Positions 32,505-46,987 of a stretch of 64,000 nt of DNA are shown piece after piece (the stretch's first letter is position 1; each line of letters begins with the position of its first letter). The notes beneath the pieces are model-generated. The model made no database searches. It was not told where the DNA came from and saw only the letters and a list, made by a program, of their open reading frames with translations. The position numbers and the translations under genes were made by a program. This DNA comes from Nocardia iowensis (GTDB taxonomy: Bacteria > Actinomycetota > Actinomycetes > Mycobacteriales > Mycobacteriaceae), in NCBI RefSeq assembly GCF_019222765.1, contig NZ_CP078145.1, positions 5,518,001 to 5,582,000 of the forward strand. The letters run 5' to 3'.

Positions 32505-34409
32505 TCATCTGCTTAGGACGGCGCGACGCGCCCGCAGGGTCAGATAGCTCGGCCGCTCCGGGTCCAGCGCGATCGCCTGCCCGCCGATCATCCGTTGCCG
32601 CCATGGCGCGATGAAATGACGCGGAAAACTATTGCGGCTCACCGCGACCCGCAATCGGTGGCCGGTCCGCAGCAGCGCTTCGGTCGGGTTGATCTCGATG
32701 TCGATGACGAAGGGCTCGCCGGGCACCACCGGCAGCACGGACTCGGCGGTGAGCGTATGCAAGGCGAACACCAGCTCACCGTCTACGTATTCGCTACCCT
32801 CGGTGTCGATCGCGCGCAGGCTGGAAAGTAGCGCGCCGCGGGTGATCGGTACCGACGCTCCGCCGGGCTCGACATCACAGACAGTGACCGACCAAAACGC
32901 GTCCGTACCTTCGACTTCCACATTCAGGTGCAGGTTCATCGGGCCGGAAACGACCGTGTCCTCGGTGAACGGCGCGCTGGTGAAGGTGATCGCCCCGGCC
33001 TCGGCGCGCCGGTCATCGGTGCCGAAGCGGCGCCCGAACAGCAGGGCCACGCCCATGCTGAGCACGCCGGTGTTGTTGGACGCCATGCTGATTCGGCCCG
33101 GGGGTAGCGGCAGTCGAGAGGCGACCTCGGTGGCTTCGGGCGCCAGTCCGGCGTCGGTACCGGCATGCGCTGCCGCACCGGAGGTTTCGGCGTTCAGATA
33201 GAAACGTTGCAGCGTGGCGACAGGGTCCGGGAACACCGGATGCCGCAGCCACCGGCCGTCACCCTGACGACGGACAGTGATCGGGCCGTAGCCGTCGATA
33301 CCGTTGTCGATGTCCTTGACCCACCGGTCGAACCAGGCGCATTGCAGTTCATCGATCGCCTGCGGACTGTCCGATGCCCCGAAACCCGAACCGATGGTCA
33401 GGTGATAGGAGTCGTCCACCAGCACCTGTTTCGCCCCGCCCGACAACGGGATTCGGTCGAACATACGAAAGTTGGACCGGTTGTAGACGTCGTGCCAGCC
33501 ACCGTGGATCCAGGTCGGCGCCGTGATGTTCTCGAAACGGGCCAGCTTGCCCGCCCACATCGGGTTGAGGAAGCCATCGGGATGCTGCTCGGTGAGCCCG
33601 ATCTCGATCGCGTGCCGCACCCAGCTGGCCGGGTCGGCGATCCGGTCGCGCAGAAACTGCTCGGTGATCCCGGCCCGCAGCAGGCCGGGCAACGACGGCA
33701 GCCATTTGAAACCGTTGACGGCGAGGATCCACAGCAGCATCCCCGGCGTCGGCACGCCGCCGGTCAGGCCGAGTTCGCGCATCGGGTCCTCGCCCGCCTC
33801 GATGGCGAAGACGGCGCGCAGCCCCTGCGGCCGCAAACCTGCGGTGATCAGCGCGGAGATCGCCCCGTAGGACACCCCCGTCACCGCGAATTCACCGTTG
33901 CACCAGGGCTGTTCACGCACCCACGCGATTGCCTCCAGATAGTCCTGCTGCTCGCGCGGCTGGAAGAAGTCCCAGCTACCGGTCGAGCTGCCGGTGCCAC
34001 GCACGTCGATCATCAGCCCGACGTAGCCGCGGCGCACCGCGGTCCGGTTGATCGCGAACGGTTCCAAGATCCCGCCCGCGGGTGTGTGCAGCACATCGCG
34101 CGCGGTGAACCGCTGCCGATCCGAGGAACCCACCCGCTCCCCCAGCGCGCGCAGCGGATTGTTCCAGCGCATGCCGCGGCGGCTGAACATCTTGTTGTAC
34201 GGGGTGAAGTTGATGATGGCGGGCAGCGGCTCGCGCGCGGGCCCGGCCCCGTCGCCGGGCCGGAGAATATCGGCGGTGAGGACGGCGCCGTCCGACATCG
34301 GAATGGGAACGGTGTTGGCGCCGAACAACTTCGGATACCGGGCGGGCCCGATATCGAATCGATGGTTGGGCGGCACCGGCACCGCGGTGGAGCTCAGCGG
34401 CAGGGCCAT
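32505..34409 (-). CDS. CocE/NonD-family serine hydrolase (X-Pro dipeptidyl peptidase-like)
   Basis: 634 residues. Alpha/beta hydrolase with nucleophile elbow GVSYGA, RGTGSS-type (DVRGTGSSTG) loop and WIHGGWHD region, followed by a C-terminal jelly-roll domain from about 400 (FTEDTVVSGPMNLHLNVEVEG-type region, RLRVAVSRNSFPRH). It fits the CocE/NonD family that hydrolyses esters or amides. There is no signal peptide. The real start is the ATG at 34409; the open frame runs further only as antisense of the next SDR. RBS GAGAGG. It is preceded 17 bases upstream by the SDR at 34427, so the two make an operon. Confidence 0.88.
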   Translation of the reverse strand: MALPLSSTAVPVPPNHRFDIGPARYPKLFGANTVPIPMSDGAVLTADILRPGDGAGPAREPLPAIINFTPYNKMFSRRGMRWNNPLRALGERVGSSDRQRFTARDVLHTPAGGILEPFAINRTAVRRGYVGLMIDVRGTGSSTGSWDFFQPREQQDYLEAIAWVREQPWCNGEFAVTGVSYGAISALITAGLRPQGLRAVFAIEAGEDPMRELGLTGGVPTPGMLLWILAVNGFKWLPSLPGLLRAGITEQFLRDRIADPASWVRHAIEIGLTEQHPDGFLNPMWAGKLARFENITAPTWIHGGWHDVYNRSNFRMFDRIPLSGGAKQVLVDDSYHLTIGSGFGASDSPQAIDELQCAWFDRWVKDIDNGIDGYGPITVRRQGDGRWLRHPVFPDPVATLQRFYLNAETSGAAAHAGTDAGLAPEATEVASRLPLPPGRISMASNNTGVLSMGVALLFGRRFGTDDRRAEAGAITFTSAPFTEDTVVSGPMNLHLNVEVEGTDAFWSVTVCDVEPGGASVPITRGALLSSLRAIDTEGSEYVDGELVFALHTLTAESVLPVVPGEPFVIDIEINPTEALLRTGHRLRVAVSRNSFPRHFIAPWRQRMIGGQAIALDPERPSYLTLRARRAVLSR

Positions 34410-34426
34410 GGCGGGTCCTCTCGACG

Positions 34427-35290
34427 TCAGCGCACGGTCGTTCTCGTAGCCGGTTGATCTATATAACGGCTCATAGCCCAGTTCAGACCGCGCATGGCGA
34501 GGTGGTACGACGGCGGGAAATATCGTTGCGCCCAGTGCCCGATGCGGATGTCGTTCGAGGTGTAGACCAGATAGGTGTTGCGCTCGACCCCGCGCACGAT
34601 CGAGCGCGCCGCGGCCTCCGGCGTCACCGCGGTCCGCATGAACAACGCCATCGCACGCTGCACCGCCTCGGCGGTGCGGTCGACGCCCGCGATGTCCACG
34701 CGATCGACCATCGGCGTCGCCATCGCACCGGGACAGACCAGACTCACCCGAATGCCGTGCTGGCGCAGATCGAACCGCAACACCTCGGAAACGCCACGCA
34801 GGCCGAATTTGCCCGCACTGTACGGGGCATGCCACGGCAGCCCGAACAGTCCGGCCGCTGAGGACACATTCACCAGATGACCGCCGCGGCCCGCCGCGAT
34901 CATCGGCGGCAAGAATTCCTCGATGACGTGGATCGGGCCCATGAGGTCGATGTCGATGGTGCGCCGCCACTGCGTGTGGGTCAGTCGGTCGACGGTGCCC
35001 CAGGTCGCGATCCCGGCCACGTTCATGACGATGTCGACGCTTTCCACCTCGTCGTGCGCCCTGGCCGCCAGGGCAACCACCTGCTCGTGGTCGCTGACGT
35101 CCGCGGTCGCCGCGAGATGCACCGTCGCGCCCGCCGTGCGGGCCAGCGTCGCGGTCTGCTGCAGTCCTTCCGCATCGATGTCGGTGAGGATCAGCGAGGC
35201 TCCGTTGGCCGCGGCCGCGAGGGCGGTGCTGCGGCCGAGACCGCCGGCCGCCCCGGTGATCAGGCAGCTCTTGCCGCCGAACTTCGTCAT
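34427..35290 (-). CDS. Short-chain dehydrogenase
   Basis: 287 residues, SDR with cofactor loop ITGAAGGLGRSTALA, LTDIDAEG (acidic Asp after beta-2 suggests NAD), MNVAG, catalytic Ser in NVSSAAGLFG and YSAGK as active-site Tyr-Lys. A C-terminal extension from about 235 includes membrane-like/aromatic RYFPPSYHLAMRGLNWAMSR, seen in SDRs that handle lipophilic substrates. Just ahead of the CocE-type hydrolase, so the pair might process a lipid or ester. A palindrome ACACCGGTGT lies in the upstream gap. Confidence 0.88.
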   Translation of the reverse strand: MTKFGGKSCLITGAAGGLGRSTALAAAANGASLILTDIDAEGLQQTATLARTAGATVHLAATADVSDHEQVVALAARAHDEVESVDIVMNVAGIATWGTVDRLTHTQWRRTIDIDLMGPIHVIEEFLPPMIAAGRGGHLVNVSSAAGLFGLPWHAPYSAGKFGLRGVSEVLRFDLRQHGIRVSLVCPGAMATPMVDRVDIAGVDRTAEAVQRAMALFMRTAVTPEAAARSIVRGVERNTYLVYTSNDIRIGHWAQRYFPPSYHLAMRGLNWAMSRYIDQPATRTTVR

Positions 35291-35315
35291 AACTCACGAC
35301 GATAGGCGCAAATGA

Positions 35316-35325
35316 ACACCGGTGT
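35316..35325. promoter_or_regulatory. Short palindrome ACACCGGTGT upstream of the SDR-hydrolase pair
   Basis: Ten-base perfect palindrome 26 bases before the SDR start, close to a -10-like TATAGA (35332-35327, minus strand). Possible operator. Confidence 0.3.
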
Positions 35326-35369
35326 CTATAGAACTGGCAAGGCTGTCCCAGACGCAAAGCGGCTGGCGC

Positions 35370-36047
35370 TCAGGCCGGTTCGGGCGCGGGCGGCTCGGTC
35401 GCGAACACGATGGTGGTCCAGCCACCGAGATGGATGCGGTCGCCGCTGCGCAGTGGGATCGACACCTTGGCGGGTATGAGGTCGTCGCTGCCGTTGATAC
35501 TGGTGCCGTTCGTGGAGCCCAGATCGGTGACGGTGAGCCCGTTGTCATCGATATGGATCATCGCGTGCGCTCGGGAGACACCGACATCGGCGGGTGCGAT
35601 GCCGAGATCGATATCGGGCGTCAGGCCCTGCGAGACGCTGCGCTTACCGATCAAGATGTCGTTGCCGCGCAAGATGATTCGGCGCTCGGGATAGAACGCG
35701 GGAAACCCGACCTGATCGGCGTCGGGGCCCTTGCGGGCGATCACCCGGTCGTAGAATTCGCGATCCGCGGTAATAGTGGCCACCCAGGTGACGGCGGGCG
35801 GTACGGGCGCGGGCTCGCCCGACACCGGGGCGGTTACCGCCACCGGACTGGGCCGAGCAGCCGGGGCAGGCAGCGCCGAATCATGCCCGCAGACTTCACA
35901 AAAGCGCCCAGTGCTGGGCGCACCACACGACGGGCAGAGCGCGACCGGCCCGGCCACGGTCGCCGCGGCCTCCCCGATCGGCGCCCCGCAGAGATCGCAA
36001 TAATCAGTCGAGTTCGACTGATGCCCTTCGGGACAGGTGACGCCCAC
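35370..36047 (-). CDS. FHA-domain protein with double zinc ribbon
   Basis: 225 residues. N-terminal zinc ribbons CPEGH...YCDLCG (5-21) and CPSCG...FCEVCG (38-54), a Pro/Ala-rich linker (60-85), and a C-terminal FHA domain with conserved SRAH (158-161) and GSTNGT (177-182) for phosphothreonine binding. It should read out phosphorylation by the PknG-like kinase encoded upstream. GTG start at 36047 with AAGGAGG five bases upstream; it shares one base with the stop of the VWA gene. Last gene of the glnX-to-FHA operon. Confidence 0.88.
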   Translation of the reverse strand: MGVTCPEGHQSNSTDYCDLCGAPIGEAAATVAGPVALCPSCGAPSTGRFCEVCGHDSALPAPAARPSPVAVTAPVSGEPAPVPPAVTWVATITADREFYDRVIARKGPDADQVGFPAFYPERRIILRGNDILIGKRSVSQGLTPDIDLGIAPADVGVSRAHAMIHIDDNGLTVTDLGSTNGTSINGSDDLIPAKVSIPLRSGDRIHLGGWTTIVFATEPPAPEPA

Positions 36048-37329
36048 TATCCCTCCTTCCGCACCCTGGCCGTCTTGGTAGAGCGAGCATCCAGGGCCAT
36101 CTCATCGGCTGCCGCAACACTGGCGCGCAGGCGCACCGTCCCATGGCGCTCGTCGACCTCGACGACGCCGCGCAACAGTTTCGCCGTGCTCTCGTTGCCC
36201 GACTCCGCCGCGAGTTCGACCGCGCGCCGCAGTTTCGCCGTCGCGGTATCGGTGTCGCCACTCTTGCGCGCTGCCAGTCCCTCCTGCACCGCCTGCGCCA
36301 ATTCCGCCTGACCGGTGTAATGCGCTACCCGCCTGCTGATTCGGGCCGACAGCTCGGTGTCGGTGGTCCACACCGCCTTCACCAGACCCTGCCCGAGCAC
36401 CTCGTCGCCGCTGACCACGCTGACCCGCGCGGCCAGCTTCTCCCGGCCGGGCGCGGCCGGTTCCACCCGGACCTGCACGTGGTAGTCGCGGTCCTCCGCA
36501 CCCCACGCGCCGAGGGGGTACTCCCCCACCTGCGCGGCGGTGTCCACCCGCCGGGCGGTGAGATCCTCGATGGTCGGTGCGACCTGTTTGACGAACCGGA
36601 CCTCGGCCCCCGCCGGGGTCCATATCCGCAGCGTCAGTTCCGGAATCGCCTTCGCCATCGAGCCCTGCATCATCTCGGCGAAGTCCTCGGCCAGCCGGGC
36701 CGGGTCGGCGACGATGTCGACGGTGCCGTGCAGGGCCGAGGCGATGGCGCGCAATTCATCGACCCGCCAATCGGTTCCGACGCCACGGCAGTCGCAGGTG
36801 AACATGCCCTCGGACTGTGTGATCTCCGCGGCCAGCGCCTCGGGTTGCTCGTGCTCGTTCTTGCCGTCGGTGAGCAGAATGGCGTGCACCATCGCCCCGG
36901 GATGCTTCTTGGCCAGCTGCCTGGTCAGGCCGAGCCAGGTGCCCATCGCGGTGCCGCCGCCTGGCTTCAGCTTGTCGAGCGCGCGCCGCGCGGCCGCACG
37001 GGAGTCCTGATTCGCGGGCATGGACGGCACATCCGAGGGAAAGGCCAGCTTCGCCATCGAGGTGCCCTCGATGATCGCGAACTTGGTGCCGTCCGCCATC
37101 ACGTCGAGCGCGGCGAGCGCGGCCTGGCGGGCGCCGGGGAACTTGCGGCCGGTCGCCATCGAGCCCGAGCAGTCGAGGATGAGAATCTCCAGCCGTTCCT
37201 GCGGCGCGGCGGCCACCACCAGGTCGGCCGCGGTCTCGACGGTCAGCACGGCGTCGACCGTGCCGACACCGTCGGCCAGATACTCGTTTTGGTCGACAGC
37301 TACCGAAATGCCATTGCTTGCAACGGAAC

Positions 37330-37333
<4 letters not shown>
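36047..37333 (-). CDS. VWA-domain protein
   Basis: 428 residues. A VWA domain with intact MIDAS: DCSGSM (54-59), a Thr in GGGTAMGTW and TDGKNEH. After it comes a beta-rich middle region and a C-terminal helical region (AVQEGLAARKSGDTDTATAK), possibly one TPR-like unit. No signal peptide, so it acts in the cytoplasm. The start is the GTG at 37333, supported by AGGAGAAGTACA and a 4-base GTGA overlap with the PP2C gene; the extra upstream frame is rejected. In this operon it may be a metal-dependent adapter or scaffold between phosphatase and FHA protein (inference). Confidence 0.87.
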
Positions 37334-42038
<4,705 letters not shown>

Positions 42039-42042
<4 letters not shown>

Positions 42043-43007
42043 CCCACATACCGGGGCTCGGGCGGGCTCTGTGCCTGCCCGAGGGCACCGAGCCGCTCGG
42101 CGGAGATGCGCTGCCAGGTGCCGTCGGTCCGCATCCGCTCGAGCACGCCATTGACGAAGCGGACCAGTTCGTCGCTGCCCTTGGGGAGGCCGACCGCGTA
42201 GGCGCCGTCACCGATGGGGTTGCCGACCACCGCGAGATTGTTGTCCTGCGCGGCCAGGCCGAACAGGATCGGATCGTCACCGCTGATCGCGTCCACATGC
42301 CCCTGTTGCAGCGCCACCAGGCAGTCGGTCCAGTTGGTAACGCCGATCACGGTGGGGCGCTGCGGGATAGCGAACAGCGGGGCAGCCGCGGTGGTACCGC
42401 GGGCCACGCACACCCGTTTGCCTGCCAGGTCGGCGCCGGATTCGATGCCGGAGCCGCGCGGTGCCAGAACGCGTTGCGCCGCACGGTAATAGACGGCGGA
42501 GAAGTCGACTTCCTTGCGCCGTTCACAGGTCGCCGAGAAGGTCCGCACGATCATGTCGACCTTCTTGTCGCGCAGCGCGGAGATGCGTTCGGCGGCCGTC
42601 ACCGAGCGCAGTTCGATCTTGTTCGGGTCGCCGAACAGATCCTTGGCGATTTCGCGGGCGATATCGATGTCGAAGCCGACGAGTTCGCCGGTGCTCGGGT
42701 CGCGGAAGCCGAACAGGTAGGTGTTCTGATCCACGCCGACGCGCAGCCTGCCGTTCGCCACGATCTTCGCCATCGCCGAACCGGGCGGCATGGCACCGGG
42801 TCTCGGCAGCGGGCCGGGCCGCAGGGTCGCCTCGTCGTCGCAGGTGTCCGCACCCTCGGCCGGCGGCACGGCGGTGATCTCCGCCGCGCCCGCGGGTTTC
42901 GGGTTCATCGCTTCCAGCGTGCTCGGTGCGGGCAGTTCGCCCGACCCACAGCCCGTCATCAAGGCCGTCGCCGCCACGAGCGCGGTGAGCAGCAGGCGTG
43001 TGTTCAC
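42039..43007 (-). CDS. glnH: GlnH-like amino-acid-binding lipoprotein
   Basis: 322 residues. Signal peptide with lipobox LMTGC (Cys20) and a family-3 solute-binding fold: GRLRVGVDQNTYLFGFRDPS, GFDIDIAREIAKDLFGDPN, IVRTFSATCERRKEVDFS, VCVARGTTAA and an interlobe GDDPILFGLAAQ. Such proteins bind glutamate, aspartate or glutamine. There is no ABC permease or ATPase here; as in mycobacteria GlnH serves GlnX as ligand-binding sensor and not transport. The GTG at 43007 has AAGGAG five bases upstream and overlaps the glnX stop. Confidence 0.91.
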
Positions 43008-44263
43008 AGGAACTCCTTCAGCCGCGGCCACACCCCGACGACCACGGCGGCCGCGGCGAGGACGAGCAGCACCAGCGTGCCGGATGGACTGAGGAGCAAG
43101 GCCGTACCCGCGGCGTGCAGTCCGTCGCGCAGGTCGCGGCGCGCCTCGGCGATATTGTCGTTCAACGAGCGGTCCAGCGCGGCGAACCGAGTGGCCGAGG
43201 AATCGGGCTCGGTGCCGATCGCCTGCGCGACAGCGGCCCGATAGTTCGCCGCCTGATACGCCTCCACCTGCGCGCGGTGTCCGGCCGTCCACTTGGTGAG
43301 CTCTTGCGCGGCAACCGAATCCGGGCCGACGACAGCGCCGAGGCGGTCGCGCAGTTCGGTGGCGTGTTTGTTGTAGAGCTCCTCACCGGCCGCGATGTCG
43401 CCGCGGGTGACGAGTTGCAGGGTTTCGTCGGTGCGCGCCTGCTGCGCCGATATGCGCGCTTTGGCCAGGGTTTCGAAGCGGTTGCTCGCACCGGACGCAC
43501 CGGTATCGAGCACATTCGATGCCACGCCCGTCGCGGTGATCAGCCACAGCAGCGCGAGCGCCGCCAGCCCGGCGGCCACCACCACGCCCATGTTCGCCCG
43601 GCGGTTGGTGCGCTGCAACAGGATCCATGACCCCACCGCACAGGCGATCAGCACCAGGACGACCAGCACGATGCTCACCATCGGCATCGCGGCGATGGCG
43701 CGCTGATCCGCCCGCACCGCGGCGAACCTGTCCGCGGTCAGCCGTTCGGCATTGGGCAGCAAGGAGGTCTGCATCACCTCCGAGGCCTCGCGCAGATACG
43801 ACGATCCCACCGGGAAGCCTTGCCGATGATTTGTCCGGGCCGACTCGACGAGCCCGGCATAGACGGGCAGGTCGGCGACGATCCTGGCCACGATCTGCCT
43901 GGTCCGTTCGTCGGACACGCCCACTGTCGCCTCCGACAGCGCGGCCGCGGCGTCGGCGAGCGATTGCTGGTACTGCCCGCGCACGGCGGGCGCCTCGATG
44001 CCGCCGGACAGGAACGCGGTGGCCGCGGTCGCGTCCGCGGCCGAGAGCGCGACGTAGAGCCGCTGCGCGGCGAAGGCGAGCGGTTCGGTGCGTTCGAGCG
44101 CGACGTCGCGGCGCGCGCTCTTGCCGCTCATCTGGTTCACACACGCCAACCCGGCGAGCAGGCACAGCACAACGGAAACGACGACGACAACCGCGACCAC
44201 CCCCGGCGTCGTTCCGGCGAAGCGTCGCAACCACAAGGTCCCGTTGCGGATGCGAGTTCCCAC
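43004..44263 (-). CDS. glnX: GlnX-like transmembrane sensor
   Basis: 419 residues with about four membrane helices: VVAVVVVVSVVLCLLAGLAC near the N-terminus, MVSIVLVVLVLIACAVGSWI and VVVAAGLAALALLWLITATG in the middle, and LLLSPSGTLVLLVLAAAAVV at the end. Between helices are two helical extracytoplasmic regions (about 45-195 and 255-390) that resemble chemoreceptor-type four-helix bundles. In mycobacteria GlnX passes GlnH ligand state to PknG. The GTG at 44263 has AGGAGG five bases upstream. First gene of the chain of seven genes. Confidence 0.88.
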   Translation of the reverse strand: MGTRIRNGTLWLRRFAGTTPGVVAVVVVVSVVLCLLAGLACVNQMSGKSARRDVALERTEPLAFAAQRLYVALSAADATAATAFLSGGIEAPAVRGQYQQSLADAAAALSEATVGVSDERTRQIVARIVADLPVYAGLVESARTNHRQGFPVGSSYLREASEVMQTSLLPNAERLTADRFAAVRADQRAIAAMPMVSIVLVVLVLIACAVGSWILLQRTNRRANMGVVVAAGLAALALLWLITATGVASNVLDTGASGASNRFETLAKARISAQQARTDETLQLVTRGDIAAGEELYNKHATELRDRLGAVVGPDSVAAQELTKWTAGHRAQVEAYQAANYRAAVAQAIGTEPDSSATRFAALDRSLNDNIAEARRDLRDGLHAAGTALLLSPSGTLVLLVLAAAAVVVGVWPRLKEFL

Positions 44264-44366
44264 ACCGTCCTCCTAACATCTCCCCGGCCGGTGTACCCGA
44301 TCGCGATAGTACGGGAGGAGGATTCGGTGCGCCGACCGATTGCCCAGGTAGTGGACAATCGGAGTT

Positions 44367-45785
44367 TCAGACGTGTGCGCGAACCATCTTGGGAGCGGTG
44401 CTGATTCGGGCGACGACCAGTGCGGCGGCACACAACGCGGTGATGGTCAGCCAGCCGAGATGGGCGGGCGGCCGGAAGGCCGCGGCGGCGGTGAGGGCAC
44501 CGGGATGGCTGGCGATGAGCGAGCCGATGACCGCAACCCCGAGCGACTGTCCGATCTGTCGTGACGTGGTTGCCAAGCTGGCAGCGACGCCCGCCTGCGC
44601 GGACGGCAGGCCCGCCACCGCCGTCGCGGTGATCGGTGTGTACAGCAGGCCGATGCCCGCGCCGAACAGCGCATAGCCGATGAGTAGCAACAGTTTTCCG
44701 CTGCCGTCGAAGGTCACCGTCAGTATCGCCGCCGCGGCGGTCGCCAGCACCGCCCCAGCCGTGAGCGCGCTGCGAGCGCCGCGGTTCGCGACCAGACGGC
44801 CCGACATGGGCCCGAACACGAACATGGCCGCCGCCATCGGCAGCAGGGCGAGTCCGGCCGTCAGCGGAGAGTCGTGCCGAATCTCCTGGAGGTAGAACGT
44901 ATTCAGGAACAGGAACCCGCCCATCGCGGCGAATGCGAGGATCGCGATCACGAACGCGCCGGTGAACGATGCCGACCGGAACACGCGCGGGTCGATCAGC
45001 GGCTGCGGGTGCCGCGGCGCGTACCGCAGCAGCGCGGCGAGGCACGCCGCCGACCCGGCGAAGCAGCCCACCGTCACCGCGGACAGCCAACCCCGGTGCG
45101 GCCCTTCGATAATCGCGAACACCAGCAGTCCGAGCAGACCGATCACCAGCAACTGCCCCACCGGATCGAGCGCCCGCGGCCGATCCGACTTCGACTGCGG
45201 AACGACGAAGAAGGTGAGGGCCAATGCCACCACCGCGATCGGCACATTGATCCAGAACACCGCTTCCCACCCGATCGCGTCCACCAGAAAGCCGCCGACC
45301 ACCGGGCCGCCCGCCATGCCGATCCCGATCGACCCGCTCCAGACACCGATTGCCCGGACCCGCCGAGCCGGATCGGCGAAGACGGACGAGATGATGGCCA
45401 TCGCCACCGGCGTGAGCATCGAGCCGCCGACAGCCTGGATCACCCGGAACGCAATGAGCCAGCCGACCGAGGACGCTAGACTACATGCCAGCGAACTTAC
45501 GGCGAATATTGCGAGGCCGAGCTGGAAGACGGTCCTCCTGCCGATCCGGTCGGCCAGCGAACCGGAGAAGGTCAGCAGGCACGCCAAGGTCAAGGTGTAG
45601 GCGGCGACCACCCACTGCGCCCCCGCTAGCGAACCGCCCAGCCCACGACTGATGGCCGGTAGGGCGACGTTGACCGCAGTGGTGTCCACATTGGCCATCA
45701 CCACAGCGGCGCAGCAGACGGCCAACACGGTGGCCTGCCGGATCGTCCTCGGCACATTCGGCGCGACAGGAGCGCTGATCGACAT
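44367..45785 (-). CDS. MFS drug transporter, DHA2 (14-helix) family
   Basis: 472 residues with fourteen predicted helices. Motif A-like LADRIGRRTVFQLG, the DHA2 motif C GPVVGGFLVD region (GIGMAGGPVVGG), and motif D1 region DTTAVNVALPAI are present. It should export hydrophobic drugs by proton antiport. The ATG at 45785 lacks a strong ribosome site. Transcribed behind an AraC-type regulator gene on the same strand, which may control it. Substrate unknown. Confidence 0.9.
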   Translation of the reverse strand: MSISAPVAPNVPRTIRQATVLAVCCAAVVMANVDTTAVNVALPAISRGLGGSLAGAQWVVAAYTLTLACLLTFSGSLADRIGRRTVFQLGLAIFAVSSLACSLASSVGWLIAFRVIQAVGGSMLTPVAMAIISSVFADPARRVRAIGVWSGSIGIGMAGGPVVGGFLVDAIGWEAVFWINVPIAVVALALTFFVVPQSKSDRPRALDPVGQLLVIGLLGLLVFAIIEGPHRGWLSAVTVGCFAGSAACLAALLRYAPRHPQPLIDPRVFRSASFTGAFVIAILAFAAMGGFLFLNTFYLQEIRHDSPLTAGLALLPMAAAMFVFGPMSGRLVANRGARSALTAGAVLATAAAAILTVTFDGSGKLLLLIGYALFGAGIGLLYTPITATAVAGLPSAQAGVAASLATTSRQIGQSLGVAVIGSLIASHPGALTAAAAFRPPAHLGWLTITALCAAALVVARISTAPKMVRAHV

Positions 45786-45892
45786 TCCAGCATACTTACA
45801 GCATCCATCCGTTTCGCACAGTTAGACACGAGCAAACGGACTGCCCGCAAGTTCGAACACGCTCGGTGCCCAACAGTCGTCGGCGGCGCGAG

Positions 45893-46936
45893 CTAGTGGG
45901 CACCTGCCGGTACGGGGGCCACCTGCGGAGTGAGCGACCGAGTTTCGTGCAGCCGGAACTCCTGCGGCGGGCAGCCTTTCCAGCGCCGGAAAGCGCGGAT
46001 GAACGAGGCCGCCTCCGCGTAGCCGAGGCGGGCGGCCACCTGCTCGGTGGTCATATCGGTGTGCGCGAGCAGTTGCTCCGACAGCAGCTGCCGGACCTCG
46101 TCGAGCAAGCCGCGGAACGAGGTGTCTTCCTCGTTGAGTCGGCGCGACAGGGTGCGCGGGCTCATGAACAATTCGTTGGCGACCGCGATTTGATCGGGGA
46201 TCTCCCCGGGATTGCGGACGAGCAGATCGCGGACCGCCCCCGCGACGCCGGACCGCGTGCGGTGCCGATCCAGGAGGTCACGGCAGAGCTGCGCGCAGAT
46301 GCCGCGCGCCCGTTCGCTGGATTTCGGCATCGGCAGGTCGAGAGCGCGTCTGCCGAACACCACCACATCGGCATCCGCGCCGAAAATCGGCTCCACACCA
46401 TAGATCTCGCGGTGCCGGACGCTGCTGACGGGCGCTGGATGCCGGAATTCGATCCGCTCGACCGGAATTCGGGCATCGAACAGCTCGCCGCCGGTCGAGG
46501 TGACACCGGCGAGGATTCGTTCGGCCAGAAAGGCGCGCAGTTCGGGCGGGCTTTCGCAATCGACGAATCGCAGACGTAGCGCACCGCGGGTCGACTCGGC
46601 GGTGAGCCGACCGGAAACGCAGGCACGGTCGAGGTAGCGCACCACTACGTCGACCGCGTCGCGCCGGGTGCGGCTGCTGAGCAGGGCGAGACCCCATGGC
46701 CCGTACGGCGGAATGTCGGAACGGCTGCCCGCTTCGGCACCAAGGCCGGGCTCGGTACCGAAGCGGGCCAGCAGATTACGCACGACCAGCAGTTCCTGCC
46801 GTGCCGTGCAGTCGACATCCGCCAATGCTAGCGCGGTGCCCGACAGGCAGTCCGTCGCGGACATTCCGCGTTCCGCCGCCATCGTGATCAGCACGCGGAC
46901 GCCGGCAGCGCTGCGGCGATAGTCCCGGTCGAACAT
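45893..46936 (-). CDS. AraC-family transcriptional regulator (VirS/OruR-like)
   Basis: 347 residues. N-terminal arabinose-binding-like domain of about 200 residues (ADVDCTARQELLVVRNLLARFG, PYGPWGLALLSSRTRRDAV) and a C-terminal double HTH with VANELFMSPRTLSRRLNEEDTSFRGLLDEVR and VAARLGYAEAASFIRAFRRWKG (each split here for length). It is the same type as mycobacterial VirS. The closest targets by position are the MFS exporter downstream and its own operon. ATG 46936. No obvious inducer. Confidence 0.9.
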   Translation of the reverse strand: MFDRDYRRSAAGVRVLITMAAERGMSATDCLSGTALALADVDCTARQELLVVRNLLARFGTEPGLGAEAGSRSDIPPYGPWGLALLSSRTRRDAVDVVVRYLDRACVSGRLTAESTRGALRLRFVDCESPPELRAFLAERILAGVTSTGGELFDARIPVERIEFRHPAPVSSVRHREIYGVEPIFGADADVVVFGRRALDLPMPKSSERARGICAQLCRDLLDRHRTRSGVAGAVRDLLVRNPGEIPDQIAVANELFMSPRTLSRRLNEEDTSFRGLLDEVRQLLSEQLLAHTDMTTEQVAARLGYAEAASFIRAFRRWKGCPPQEFRLHETRSLTPQVAPVPAGAH

Positions 46937-46987
46937 GTACTCGCATTCCTCATCGAATTCGCCGTACGGACGGCTTGGCGAAATGTA

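Noticed and set aside
34410..35357. Upstream extension of the CocE-type hydrolase frame
   Set aside because: Covers the SDR gene in another frame; the true start is ATG 34409.
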